Shown piece by piece: positions 1-5,773 of a stretch of 6,472 nucleotides of DNA. The first letter of the stretch is position 1, and each line of letters starts with the position of its first letter. Position numbers and translations under genes: made by a program. This stretch comes from Holosporaceae bacterium (GTDB taxonomy: Bacteria > Pseudomonadota > Alphaproteobacteria > UBA3830), in contig JAISHN010000001.1 of NCBI GenBank assembly GCA_031262635.1, forward strand, positions 1 through 6,472. The letters are read 5' to 3'. Under the pieces are notes generated by a model. The model was not told where the DNA came from. It searched no databases and worked only from the letters and a program-made list of their open reading frames with translations.

Positions 1-237
1 ATTTATTAAATATCTGCTGTCGGAGTACAGTTCGACTTCGCAAGGTTCCCGCAGTTCTTTCAGAGCGTTGATTGCGGAGATCATTTCCATGCGATTGTTG
101 GTTGTATTCGCCTCTCCGCCGCTTAGCTCTTTTTCGCCTCGCGACTCGCCGGAATCGGAGACGATCAACGCCGCCCATCCGCCAGGCCCCGGATTTCCTC
201 TGCAAGCTCCGTCAGTATAAACGACGACGCGTTTCAT
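1..237 (-). CDS. rnhA: Ribonuclease HI, N-terminal part (cut by window edge)
   Basis: Endonuclease that degrades the RNA strand of RNA:DNA hybrids in the cytoplasm (R-loops, Okazaki primers). The first 79 residues are visible; the rest lies beyond position 1. The family start motif YTDGACRGNPGPGGW is clear, with the first catalytic Asp at residue 9. The TTNNRMEM motif gives the catalytic Glu at residue 51, and YSDSRY gives the next catalytic Asp at residue 73, so three of the four usual metal-binding acidic residues are present and correctly spaced. The ATG at 237-235 overlaps the dapF stop as ATGA, and an AGGAG lies about 10 bases upstream inside dapF. It is the last visible gene of the minus-strand operon and is probably translationally coupled to dapF. 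The family call is near certain; only the C-terminus is unseen. Confidence 0.96.
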   Translation of the reverse strand, partial: MKRVVVYTDGACRGNPGPGGWAALIVSDSGESRGEKELSGGEANTTNNRMEMISAINALKELREPCEVELYSDSRYLIN

Positions 238-1217
238 ATTTTTATTTCTCCTGTAAAAACGTATGCCGCCGATCCCGTTTGAAAAACATTTCCGTCTTTG
301 TCTATCGAAATTTTTAGCGTTCCGCCTTTTTGCGTCGTTAAAATATCCGACGATTTAACGAGTTTGCGATTGTAAGCCGCGGCCGCTGCGGCGCACGCTC
401 CGCTTCCGCACGCCAACGTTGGGCCGACTCCGCGTTCATAGACTCTTAGATCGATTTCATTTTCCGATTTAACGCAGGCGAACGAAACGTTTATTCCGTT
501 TTCGAATACGTCGCGATTCTGTATTTTTCTTCCCCAATGTTCCGCGTCTTCTATACGAGGCGTTTTTTTGCAAAATAAAACCAAATGCGGATTGCCAATC
601 GAAACGCAGACGGCGAATTCTACGCCGAGATCGCTAGGCAAACCCAGTCCTCGGATGTTGCAAAAGTCGAATACTCCAAGAAGCGATTGCTCTAAATAGT
701 CGCTAACGTCTTCTTCCGTCAAGGAATCTAATTCTACCTCCGTTTCTTCGAGAACGGTTTTCAAGTCGCTATAAATTCTCCGAGAAAAACCTACGTCCTC
801 GGGAAGAAAGCTAGGCTTTCCCATTCCGACGCAAATTTCATCGTCCGTTTGAATAGGATATGTTTTTTTGAGCGTTTTTAGATCGAATTTTTTCGACCCC
901 GCGCGATCTTTCGTCAAAAGTCCAAGGCACCTCGCGGCGTTTCCGCAGATTTCCGCTTCGCTTCCGTCTGGATTGAAGAAATTAGCGTAGACGGCGTCGT
1001 TTTCTAATTTGTATACGACTAGTTGGTCGCATCCGATTCCATAATGGCGATCGCATAAGCGTATTACTTCTTCTTCCGTTATTATTGCGAGCGAAGCGAA
1101 GCGATTTTCTGGATTCTCGGGCTTGCTGCTAAAGGACGACGAAGAGTGAAACTGCTCCGCGTCTACCATAACAAAATCGTTGCCAAGACCTTGCATTTTA
1201 TCGAATTTTACTAGCAT
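234..1217 (-). CDS. dapF: Diaminopimelate epimerase with two insertions
   Basis: Cofactor-independent epimerase converting LL- to meso-diaminopimelate, the precursor of lysine and of peptidoglycan cross-links; cytoplasmic. The start MLVKFDKMQGLGNDF is typical of the family. The two catalytic cysteines are Cys91 in AEICGNAARC and Cys270 in ACGSGAC, and GNPH lies at 208-211. The enzyme therefore looks functional. At 327 residues it is longer than the usual 270-290. About 24 extra residues (25-48) lie between MVDA and the DRHYGIGCDQL motif, and their DNA matches a palindromic repeat (separate entry). A second expansion of roughly 35 residues lies around 150-190, between the MGKPSF and GNPH motifs, and was not traced to any repeat. 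The start overlaps the pgi stop by 7 bases and has only a weak Shine-Dalgarno, which suggests coupling. The stop overlaps the rnhA start. Confidence 0.96.
   Translation of the reverse strand: MLVKFDKMQGLGNDFVMVDAEQFHSSSSFSSKPENPENRFASLAIITEEEVIRLCDRHYGIGCDQLVVYKLENDAVYANFFNPDGSEAEICGNAARCLGLLTKDRAGSKKFDLKTLKKTYPIQTDDEICVGMGKPSFLPEDVGFSRRIYSDLKTVLEETEVELDSLTEEDVSDYLEQSLLGVFDFCNIRGLGLPSDLGVEFAVCVSIGNPHLVLFCKKTPRIEDAEHWGRKIQNRDVFENGINVSFACVKSENEIDLRVYERGVGPTLACGSGACAAAAAAYNRKLVKSSDILTTQKGGTLKISIDKDGNVFQTGSAAYVFTGEIKI
1077..1143. repeat. Palindromic repeat copy embedded in dapF
   Basis: This stretch aligns with the intergenic element at 4418-4502 in the same orientation. Positions 1085-1104 match 4425-4444 at 19 of 20 bases, 1109-1124 match 4470-4485 at 15 of 16, and the outer ends (cgttat / gacgaag) are recognisable. 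About 21 bases of the centre are missing relative to the intergenic copy, which is seven codons, so the frame is kept. Read on the minus strand it encodes residues about 25-47 of DapF, exactly where the protein is longer than its family. That it is an inserted mobile palindrome is inference from this match. Confidence 0.85.
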
Positions 1218-2383
1218 GCGCTCAGTAGTTCTTTTGTAAGGATTTTTCCGCGTTCTACCGCAGGTTGGTCGAACGGATCGACTCCGATAGCTTTACAAAC
1301 GCAGGCGACTTCGAGCGTAAAATGCATAAATAAAGCGCCGAGGACTTCCGGCGTAACCGGCGGAGTCTCTATTTTTCTAACGTAGTTTCCTTTTTCTAAA
1401 AGAGCCGCGATAGTCGCGTCGCATTGAGCTTTAAAAACGTCGGTTATCTCTTTATTTTTTAGGTATAAAAATTTTGAAGGGAAATTGTCGTTCAGCGTTA
1501 ATCCAGATTCTTGTTTTTCAAAGAAAAATGTAAAGCATTTGTCCTTAGCGCCGTCTAAATACAACTGCAATTGGCTGTGCTGATCGACGGAGCCGATCGC
1601 CGTTAGCGGAGTTACGCCCGCGCCGTCTTTTCCGCTGCTCTCTGCGTACAATTGCGCAAGCCACGCTCCAAAAGTCGCGAGTTTATCCGAATATATAAAC
1701 GAAACGTGTTGCGGTAATTTGTTTTTATAACTCTCGAAAACAAAAGACGCGCCGTTTTTTACTTCCTCTAGGAAATTCTCGAGAACTTTTTTCCCGCCGG
1801 TTCTCATGGCGAACGGATCGACTCCGCATAACGCCGCCGGAAGCGCTCCCACAATAGAAAACGCCGAAAATCTCCCGCCGATCGTTTTAGGATGATCCAA
1901 ACATAAGAAATTGAATTTTTGGGCTATTTCTTTTAGGGACGAAGGCTTGTCCTCAGTAATTACTACGAATTTATCGTCTTTTTTTTCTACGAAATCTAAC
2001 GCGAGCAAAGTTTGGCAGATTGTTTCTAATGTTTCGCCAGATTTTGAAATACACAAAAATCCCGTTTCCGTCGGATTAATTTCAGAAAATACTTTCTTTA
2101 ACGTCGTAGGATCAAGATTTGCGACGAATTTTACGTTCTTAGACGCGGAAATAGCTTGAGCGCATTGTCCGCATAAACTCGATCCGCCGGTTCCGAAGAC
2201 GATAAAATTTTTATTCGCCGTCATCCATTTTTTTAATCGCGAGTTTTCGAAAATTTTTAAATCGTCAGTTGTTTTTACGATAGAAAAGCAATCGAGCTTC
2301 GTTAAGTCGTTTATAAAATCGAAGCGCGGTTTCGAAAGCTCTTTAGGAAAGAGAATCGATTGACTAAAAAGCCGATCCTTCAT
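1211..2383 (-). CDS. pgi: Glucose-6-phosphate isomerase, short form
   Basis: Interconverts glucose 6-phosphate and fructose 6-phosphate in the cytoplasm. Two SIS-type sugar phosphate sites are visible: GTGGSSLCGQ at 64-73 with SKSGETLET at 113-121, then GGRFS at 169-173 (the first family signature). AESSGKDG holds the likely catalytic Glu248 and DQHSQLQ the ring-opening His269. FDQPAVERGK near the C-terminus is the second signature with Lys380; Ala stands where Gly is usual. At 390 residues it belongs to the compact bacterial form, not the 550-residue form. The ATG at 2383 is preferred: it overlaps the upstream stop as ATGA and has AAGG 8 bases upstream. An in-frame TTG at 2413 would add 10 residues but has no convincing ribosome site. 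The stop overlaps the dapF start by 7 bases. Confidence 0.94.
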   Translation of the reverse strand: MKDRLFSQSILFPKELSKPRFDFINDLTKLDCFSIVKTTDDLKIFENSRLKKWMTANKNFIVFGTGGSSLCGQCAQAISASKNVKFVANLDPTTLKKVFSEINPTETGFLCISKSGETLETICQTLLALDFVEKKDDKFVVITEDKPSSLKEIAQKFNFLCLDHPKTIGGRFSAFSIVGALPAALCGVDPFAMRTGGKKVLENFLEEVKNGASFVFESYKNKLPQHVSFIYSDKLATFGAWLAQLYAESSGKDGAGVTPLTAIGSVDQHSQLQLYLDGAKDKCFTFFFEKQESGLTLNDNFPSKFLYLKNKEITDVFKAQCDATIAALLEKGNYVRKIETPPVTPEVLGALFMHFTLEVACVCKAIGVDPFDQPAVERGKILTKELLSAC

Positions 2384-3681
2384 TGAATTGGCCTTATAAT
2401 TGAGATAACGCAAGGATCTTTTGTGAAGATTTCTTTCGCCTGCGCGTTTATTTCGTCTAAATCAAATTTCATAACGAAATCTTTATGAGACTTTAGGAAG
2501 TCAAGATCGTAACCGGAACTAATTCTCTGAGAAATCAAATCAATAAAGTCGAAAAGGTCGGCGTTTGAACTAAACCAATCGGACGACGCGGCTAATCTCT
2601 CCGCCGCTTCTTTTGCTTGTCCCGCAGTCATGTTATCGGCGGCTATGCATTTAATTTCCGATAAAACGGCGTTGACGGCGTTTTTTAGAGAGGCTGAATT
2701 ATTCAACGTGATTGTGATTCGCAAATCGCCGTATTCGTAATTCCAAAACGAACGAGCGAACGCTATCGAAGCGACGACTTTTTGTTCTTCAATTAACCGC
2801 TTCTTAAGCGTCTTTTCCAAATGCTCTACAAAAATTTCCGTCGCGAGAGCTTTCTTTTTATCAGTTCTGTAATTTGGAACTCGCCAATGCATTTCTACGA
2901 CTGCGACGTTCGTTTGAGAACTATTTTTAGAAATTTTTACAGTCGATCCATGATGAGGAGGCTCTTGTAATCGATTTATTTTCGATTCGGTTTTTTCTTT
3001 TCCAAAATGTTGGACTATCGCCCCGCGAGCGAGATTTTTATCGATCCTGCCGGCGACGATTATTGTAACGCGATTCTTCGTGTAGTTCTTTTTCTTGAAG
3101 TTTTCAACGTCTTCTTCGGACGCCGCCTTTAAGTCGTCGATATCTCCGGCTGGTTCGATTCCGTAATTGGAATGCCAATAGAGAGATTTTCTCGCCTCGT
3201 ATCTGACGACGTTTTTATCGACTTTGCGATCTTCTTCGATTTGTTGTTCAATCGCCGCTTTGCTCTCGTTAAAATCATTCGTCGTAGGTTTAAAGTTTGA
3301 AAAAATCGTTCCAAGGTTTTTTATAAAGCCTTCGAGATTTTCGCGTCTTCCGTAGAAGTAGTATACGCTTTGATCGTGTCCAGTATACGAGTTGCTTTCG
3401 GAACCATATTGAATGGAATCTGAATCAGAACGTTCTTTTAATTTTCTAGCGAACATATATCTAAGCAAATTCGCCACGCCGCGTTTATCGACGTCGTCGC
3501 CGCTGCCGGAGGAAACGCATAACATGATTAGCAAAAAATCCGACGGCTCCGTATCTACAAAAACAACGGAAATTCCATTTTCTAGTTTTTCAAAAGAAGC
3601 GCCCGCGCATTTTGTCGGACTTGCGTTTGAATTCGCAAACGCTAACAGCATACAACAAAACGCAAAGATCCTTTTGAACAT
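2380..3681 (-). CDS. M16-family peptidase homologue lacking the zinc motif, exported
   Basis: Homologue of the M16 (pitrilysin / processing peptidase) family, predicted periplasmic. Residues 1-20 form a signal peptide (KR, hydrophobic core, cleavage likely after SNA). The body begins with the usual FEKLENGISVVFV strand. The position of the family HxxEH motif is occupied by NLLRY (Asn71, Arg74, Tyr75) inside GVANLLRYMF, so all three residues are replaced. The downstream region with the third zinc ligand keeps glutamates (IEQQIEED, 144-151). FKKKNYTKNRVTIIVAGRI is the typical end of the first domain, and the length of 433 fits a two-domain M16B subunit. It is probably a non-catalytic partner like the inactive half of M16B pairs, but no active partner is adjacent here. 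The start has GGAGG 5 bases upstream and lies 13 bases after the lipoprotein stop; the stop overlaps the pgi ATG. Confidence 0.85.
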   Translation of the reverse strand: MFKRIFAFCCMLLAFANSNASPTKCAGASFEKLENGISVVFVDTEPSDFLLIMLCVSSGSGDDVDKRGVANLLRYMFARKLKERSDSDSIQYGSESNSYTGHDQSVYYFYGRRENLEGFIKNLGTIFSNFKPTTNDFNESKAAIEQQIEEDRKVDKNVVRYEARKSLYWHSNYGIEPAGDIDDLKAASEEDVENFKKKNYTKNRVTIIVAGRIDKNLARGAIVQHFGKEKTESKINRLQEPPHHGSTVKISKNSSQTNVAVVEMHWRVPNYRTDKKKALATEIFVEHLEKTLKKRLIEEQKVVASIAFARSFWNYEYGDLRITITLNNSASLKNAVNAVLSEIKCIAADNMTAGQAKEAAERLAASSDWFSSNADLFDFIDLISQRISSGYDLDFLKSHKDFVMKFDLDEINAQAKEIFTKDPCVISIIRPIQ

Positions 3682-3694
3682 TTTCGCCTCCGTT

Positions 3695-3823
3695 TTAGGC
3701 TTTCAAACAGGGAGGAGTCAACAGAAGGGTTTCTTTTGCATTTTCAACGTTAATTTTTTCATTCTCATATCCGCCGCATCCTACTAAAAATAATATAAAC
3801 GCAAATAAAAACAAACGCCTCAT
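3695..3823 (-). CDS. Very small lipoprotein, possible DUF3035/BamF remnant
   Basis: A 42-residue protein that is nearly all lipoprotein signal. MRRLFLFAFILFLVGC has basic residues, a hydrophobic core and an LVGC lipobox with the lipidated Cys at residue 16. It is followed by a 26-residue polar tail ending in a PP-containing segment (LLLTPPCLKA). The ATG overlaps the lspA stop as ATGA, with GGAGAAG just upstream. The frame extends upstream to 3907, but that extension lies inside lspA and lacks a signal. In many alphaproteobacteria a DUF3035 lipoprotein sits between lspA and M16 genes and starts with a lipobox followed by a 'PP' segment, so this may be a severely shortened member; that link is inference. 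Gly17 after the Cys gives no clear membrane-sorting signal. Being a real lipoprotein is well supported; its function is unknown. Confidence 0.72.
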   Translation of the reverse strand: MRRLFLFAFILFLVGCGGYENEKINVENAKETLLLTPPCLKA

Positions 3824-4290
3824 TTTCGTTCTTCTCCATACGAAATAAAAAACAAAACCGCCGTCCCGATAACAATCGCGCTGTCGGCGATATTGAAAGC
3901 AGGCCAATGATATGCTAGCAGATGAAAGTCCAAAAAATCAATAACGGCTCCGTTGATAATTCTATCTACTATATTTCCAATCGCTCCGCCGATAATTAAC
4001 GAAGCCGGAAGTCGAATGAGTTTGTCTTTTTTCGCCCAGACGCATAAAAGCGCCGCGACGACCAGCGAAACGGCCGCAAAAACATAGGGCTGCGCGGCTC
4101 CGCTCAACAAGCCGAACGTTACGCCTTTGTTTTCGACTCTTACTATGTTGAAAAACGACGTTACTTCTAAACTCTCTCCAAAGCGTAAAGATTGGACGAT
4201 GATAAATTTAGATACTCGGTCGCTCAATAAGATAAAAAAAGCGACGAGAGAGCAAAGGATTAAGCTATTATATTTGTTAAGTCGCGTCAT
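3820..4290 (-). CDS. lspA: Lipoprotein signal peptidase (signal peptidase II)
   Basis: Inner-membrane aspartic protease that removes the signal peptide from diacylated prolipoproteins. At 156 residues with about four hydrophobic segments (10-32, 68-86, 94-112, 133-151) it has the normal size and topology. The family motifs are all present: LSDRVSK in the first helix, FFNIVRVENKGVTFGLL at 46-62, GGAIGNIVDR with catalytic Asp109, and FNIADS with catalytic Asp136. The 27-residue spacing between the two aspartates equals that in E. coli LspA as I recall its sequence. The ATG at 4290 has AGGA 8 bases upstream. It is the first gene of the minus-strand operon, and the next gene downstream encodes a lipoprotein that should be its substrate. 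Identification is secure. Confidence 0.97.
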   Translation of the reverse strand: MTRLNKYNSLILCSLVAFFILLSDRVSKFIIVQSLRFGESLEVTSFFNIVRVENKGVTFGLLSGAAQPYVFAAVSLVVAALLCVWAKKDKLIRLPASLIIGGAIGNIVDRIINGAVIDFLDFHLLAYHWPAFNIADSAIVIGTAVLFFISYGEERK

Positions 4291-4340
4291 TAAAAAAATC
4301 CTGTTATTCCTCTAAATTTGCGCGTTAGTTCATGAGATTT

Positions 4341-4369
4341 ATTATATCTTTCTTTCTTATCAAGTCCAG
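4341..4369 (-). promoter_or_regulatory. Candidate promoter of the lspA operon
   Basis: On the minus strand a perfect TATAAT occupies 4346-4341, about 50 bases upstream of the lspA ATG. The hexamer 17 bases further upstream (CTGGAC, 4369-4364) is a poor -35. A TTGATA also lies upstream but only 11 bases away, too close for a standard promoter. This is the best -10 in the region and fits the first gene of the operon. Confidence 0.4.
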
Positions 4370-4417
4370 AATAAGTCGTTGCTAGAAGCGCGAAGCCGCG
4401 AAGTTTCTTCCTTCTCC

Positions 4418-4502
4418 GTCATCCTTGCGAGCGCAGCGAAGCGAGGATCCAGAAAATGCCGAAATTTCACTGGATCCTCGGGCTTTCAGCCCAAGAATGA
4501 CG
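4418..4502. repeat. Three-stem palindromic intergenic repeat
   Basis: The outer ends CGTCAT / ATGACG are inverted. The central arms CGAGGATCCAG (4442-4452) and CTGGATCCTCG (4470-4480) are perfectly complementary over 11 bases with a 17-base loop. The right arm contains GGGCT-TTC-AGCCC (4480-4492), a perfect small hairpin. The left arm is the GCGAGCGCAGCGAAGCGA motif seen in many bacterial palindromic repeats. The same family occurs inside dapF at 1077-1143 and, in architecture, at 5679-5771. Confidence 0.88.
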
Positions 4503-4582
4503 AGATGTGGCGACTCAAAATTTTCTCAGGCCGGAATACGGGTTTTAGATTGCGCTAGGAAAAATTTTGTTCGTCGTCTCTT

Positions 4583-4601
4583 TCCGTTTTCCTAACGGAA
4601 C
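4583..4601. other. Hairpin TTCCGTT / AACGGAA
   Basis: Perfect 7-base inverted repeat (4583-4589 with 4595-4601) around a 5-base loop. It overlaps the next inverted repeat by three bases, so the two stems could not form together in one RNA. There is no T-run directly after it on the plus strand, so it is not a standard terminator. Confidence 0.45.
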
Positions 4602-4636
4602 CTATCGCATTCTCGCCAATCCATGCAAATAGGTTC
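4599..4636. other. Inverted repeat GAACCTAT / ATAGGTTC
   Basis: Perfect 8-base inverted repeat (4599-4606 with 4629-4636) with a 22-base spacer, located about 140 bases upstream of the exported-protein start. It could be a spaced operator for a dimeric regulator or the second of two competing RNA stems. It could also be chance; nothing else in the window carries the same motif. Confidence 0.4.
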
Positions 4637-4679
4637 TTAGCTCATTAGTAAAAAAATATTTTACATTATAAATATATTT

Positions 4680-4711
4680 TTAACATTTTTTTAACTTATT
4701 TTATCTATCAT
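4680..4711 (+). promoter_or_regulatory. Weak candidate promoter for the exported protein gene
   Basis: In the AT-rich tract, TTAACA (4680-4685) resembles a -35 and TATCAT (4706-4711) a -10, each one mismatch from consensus, but the 20-base spacing is too long for an ordinary sigma-70 promoter. The AT-rich context makes a promoter here likely; the exact hexamers are uncertain. Confidence 0.2.
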
Positions 4712-4761
4712 GTCTTTGAATGCAGAACGAATGGCGTTTTGCGGTTCTTTAGATAGCAAAT

Positions 4762-4766
4762 GGAGG
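4762..4766 (+). promoter_or_regulatory. Strong ribosome binding site of the exported protein gene
   Basis: GGAGG stands 7 bases before the ATG at 4774. It fixes the start and suggests efficient translation; together with the GGAGG before the M16 homologue it is the strongest Shine-Dalgarno in the window. Confidence 0.85.
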
Positions 4767-4773
4767 ATTTATA

Positions 4774-5664
4774 ATGAAAAAAATAGCGTATTTAGCGTTA
4801 TCGTGCGGACTGTTGTTTGAAGGCGCGCAGTGCGCGCGGCCGGCTCAGCAATCTCAAACTCTGAACAGATATGAGCTACAAGCTCAGAACGAGACTTTAA
4901 GAGGTCAACTAACCCAGTCGCGGCAACAGACGAGTCAAGCGCAAATTCACGGAGCGAACGCTAGCCTTAGATCTCATGGTCTGACGGCGGAACGCGACGC
5001 TTACAGAACCGCGCACGCAGATTTTGCGGACGCGCTTGGGACTTCATACTCAATGACAAAGGTTGTTGACGCCGCCCGCGCGGCCGCGTCAGCCATAGAG
5101 GCTATGTGCAGAGATTTGGGAGAATCGGACGACGTTAGTCTCCTTGCAAAGTTGAAAATGTATAAAGCCATATCTAGTACGCTCGGCGGAATAATAAGCG
5201 ACAATCAAGGTCTATTCAACGATATCTCTGAAATTGAAAGTAGGTTGAGAACGATAATGCCGAACATGCATCCTCAGACTAGGACTATGGTAGAAGACGA
5301 ACTCAGTCGGCCCGTATCGGCTATACCTACGCCGCCGCCAGCTCCTCGGACGAGACAGGCCGCCGCCGCGCGGCAGTTTGATTCTACAAAGTGGGAGAAT
5401 AATCGCTATAGAGTCGACGGACTAACGCCAGACGGGATGCAATCGAAGTTGAGGCAAACGACGCAAGGCGCTCAATACAAGGCGAACGAGGCTGGTAGGA
5501 ACGCAGCTCTTAACGCCAGACAAGCGTCGATGGAGCCGCAATCGGCCGCAGGAACTAGAGGAAGCGGGGCATACGGTTCTTCTCATTGGATCGCGCCTAC
5601 AACGGTAAGAGGAGCTGGAGCCGCTGGGCAACAAGGATCTTCTTACGGATACGCTTACGACTAA
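4774..5664 (+). CDS. Exported protein of unknown function, coiled-coil and low-complexity tail
   Basis: I do not recognise this 296-residue protein. Residues 1-21 look like a type I signal peptide (MKK, hydrophobic core, cleavage near QCA). Residues 30-57 are Gln-rich with spaced leucines and read as a coiled coil. Residues 70-177 are mostly helix-forming, with an Ala-rich stretch (99-110) and a second leucine/isoleucine-rich part (121-161). A proline linker (180-191, PTPPPAP) leads to a basic, Ala/Gln-rich segment and a Gly/Ser/Tyr tail (about 253-296) ending SSYGYAYD. Cys20 does not sit in a lipobox. There is no transmembrane segment after the signal, so the product is probably periplasmic, surface or secreted. 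It is a single-gene unit facing away from the lspA operon. The strong Shine-Dalgarno and long open frame support a real gene. In a host-associated bacterium an effector or surface role is possible, but that is speculation. Confidence 0.8.
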   Translation: MKKIAYLALSCGLLFEGAQCARPAQQSQTLNRYELQAQNETLRGQLTQSRQQTSQAQIHGANASLRSHGLTAERDAYRTAHADFADALGTSYSMTKVVDAARAAASAIEAMCRDLGESDDVSLLAKLKMYKAISSTLGGIISDNQGLFNDISEIESRLRTIMPNMHPQTRTMVEDELSRPVSAIPTPPPAPRTRQAAAARQFDSTKWENNRYRVDGLTPDGMQSKLRQTTQGAQYKANEAGRNAALNARQASMEPQSAAGTRGSGAYGSSHWIAPTTVRGAGAAGQQGSSYGYAYD

Positions 5665-5678
5665 AGCCGGTATTTGAG

Positions 5679-5771
5679 AGGCCGCTTGCGGCCTAAGGAT
5701 CCATGCGGCGAAGGCGCGGAAACATTCTCGTATGGATCTTTTGTCGGACTGCGTCCTCCTCCAGGATGACG
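5679..5771. repeat. Second three-stem palindromic element, downstream of the exported protein gene
   Basis: AGGCCGC-TT-GCGGCCT (5679-5694) is a perfect 7-base hairpin. GATCCAT (5698-5704) pairs with ATGGATC (5732-5738) around a 27-base loop. GGAC-TGC-GTCC (5746-5756) forms a small third hairpin, and the element ends in GGATGACG. The order (side hairpin, GGATCCA / TGGATC core, side hairpin, ATGACG end) mirrors the element at 4418-4502, although the side stems differ in sequence. The first hairpin lies 15 bases after the stop codon and may help end transcription, but no T-run follows. Confidence 0.65.
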
Positions 5772-5773
5772 TA

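Larger units (their letters stand above)
4291..4773. other. Divergent non-coding region between lspA and the exported protein gene
   Basis: No convincing gene was found. From left to right it contains the candidate lspA promoter, a GCGAAG-rich stretch (about 4387-4402), the three-stem palindromic repeat at 4418-4502, two overlapping hairpins at 4583-4636, and a very AT-rich tract (about 4649-4710) leading to the ribosome site of the plus-strand gene. Both flanking genes point outward, so control signals for both should be here. Confidence 0.7.

Noticed and set aside
72..317. Plus-strand open frame across rnhA and the end of dapF
   Set aside because: Shadow of two securely identified minus-strand genes; Arg-rich with no motif.
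650..720. Second dapF expansion as another copy of the palindromic repeat
   Set aside because: Only scattered short matches (CCTCGGA, CCGTC), and they occur in the wrong order for the element; kept only as an unexplained expansion.
2384..2413. Longer pgi starting from TTG at 2413
   Set aside because: A TTG start without a ribosome site; the ATG at 2383 has AAGG upstream and the same ATGA overlap as other junctions of the operon.
3824..3907. Longer version of the small lipoprotein starting inside lspA
   Set aside because: The extension is out-of-frame lspA sequence and would bury the lipoprotein signal 28 residues into the protein.
4710..4820. Short upstream reading frame (ATG at 4710) overlapping the start of the exported protein gene
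   Set aside because: No Shine-Dalgarno before it, and most of it is the other frame of the signal-peptide codons; the GGAGG site clearly serves the ATG at 4774.
5679..5694. Rho-independent terminator for the exported protein gene
   Set aside because: The hairpin is perfect but is followed by AAGGATCC, not a T-run, so it is listed as part of the repeat element instead.
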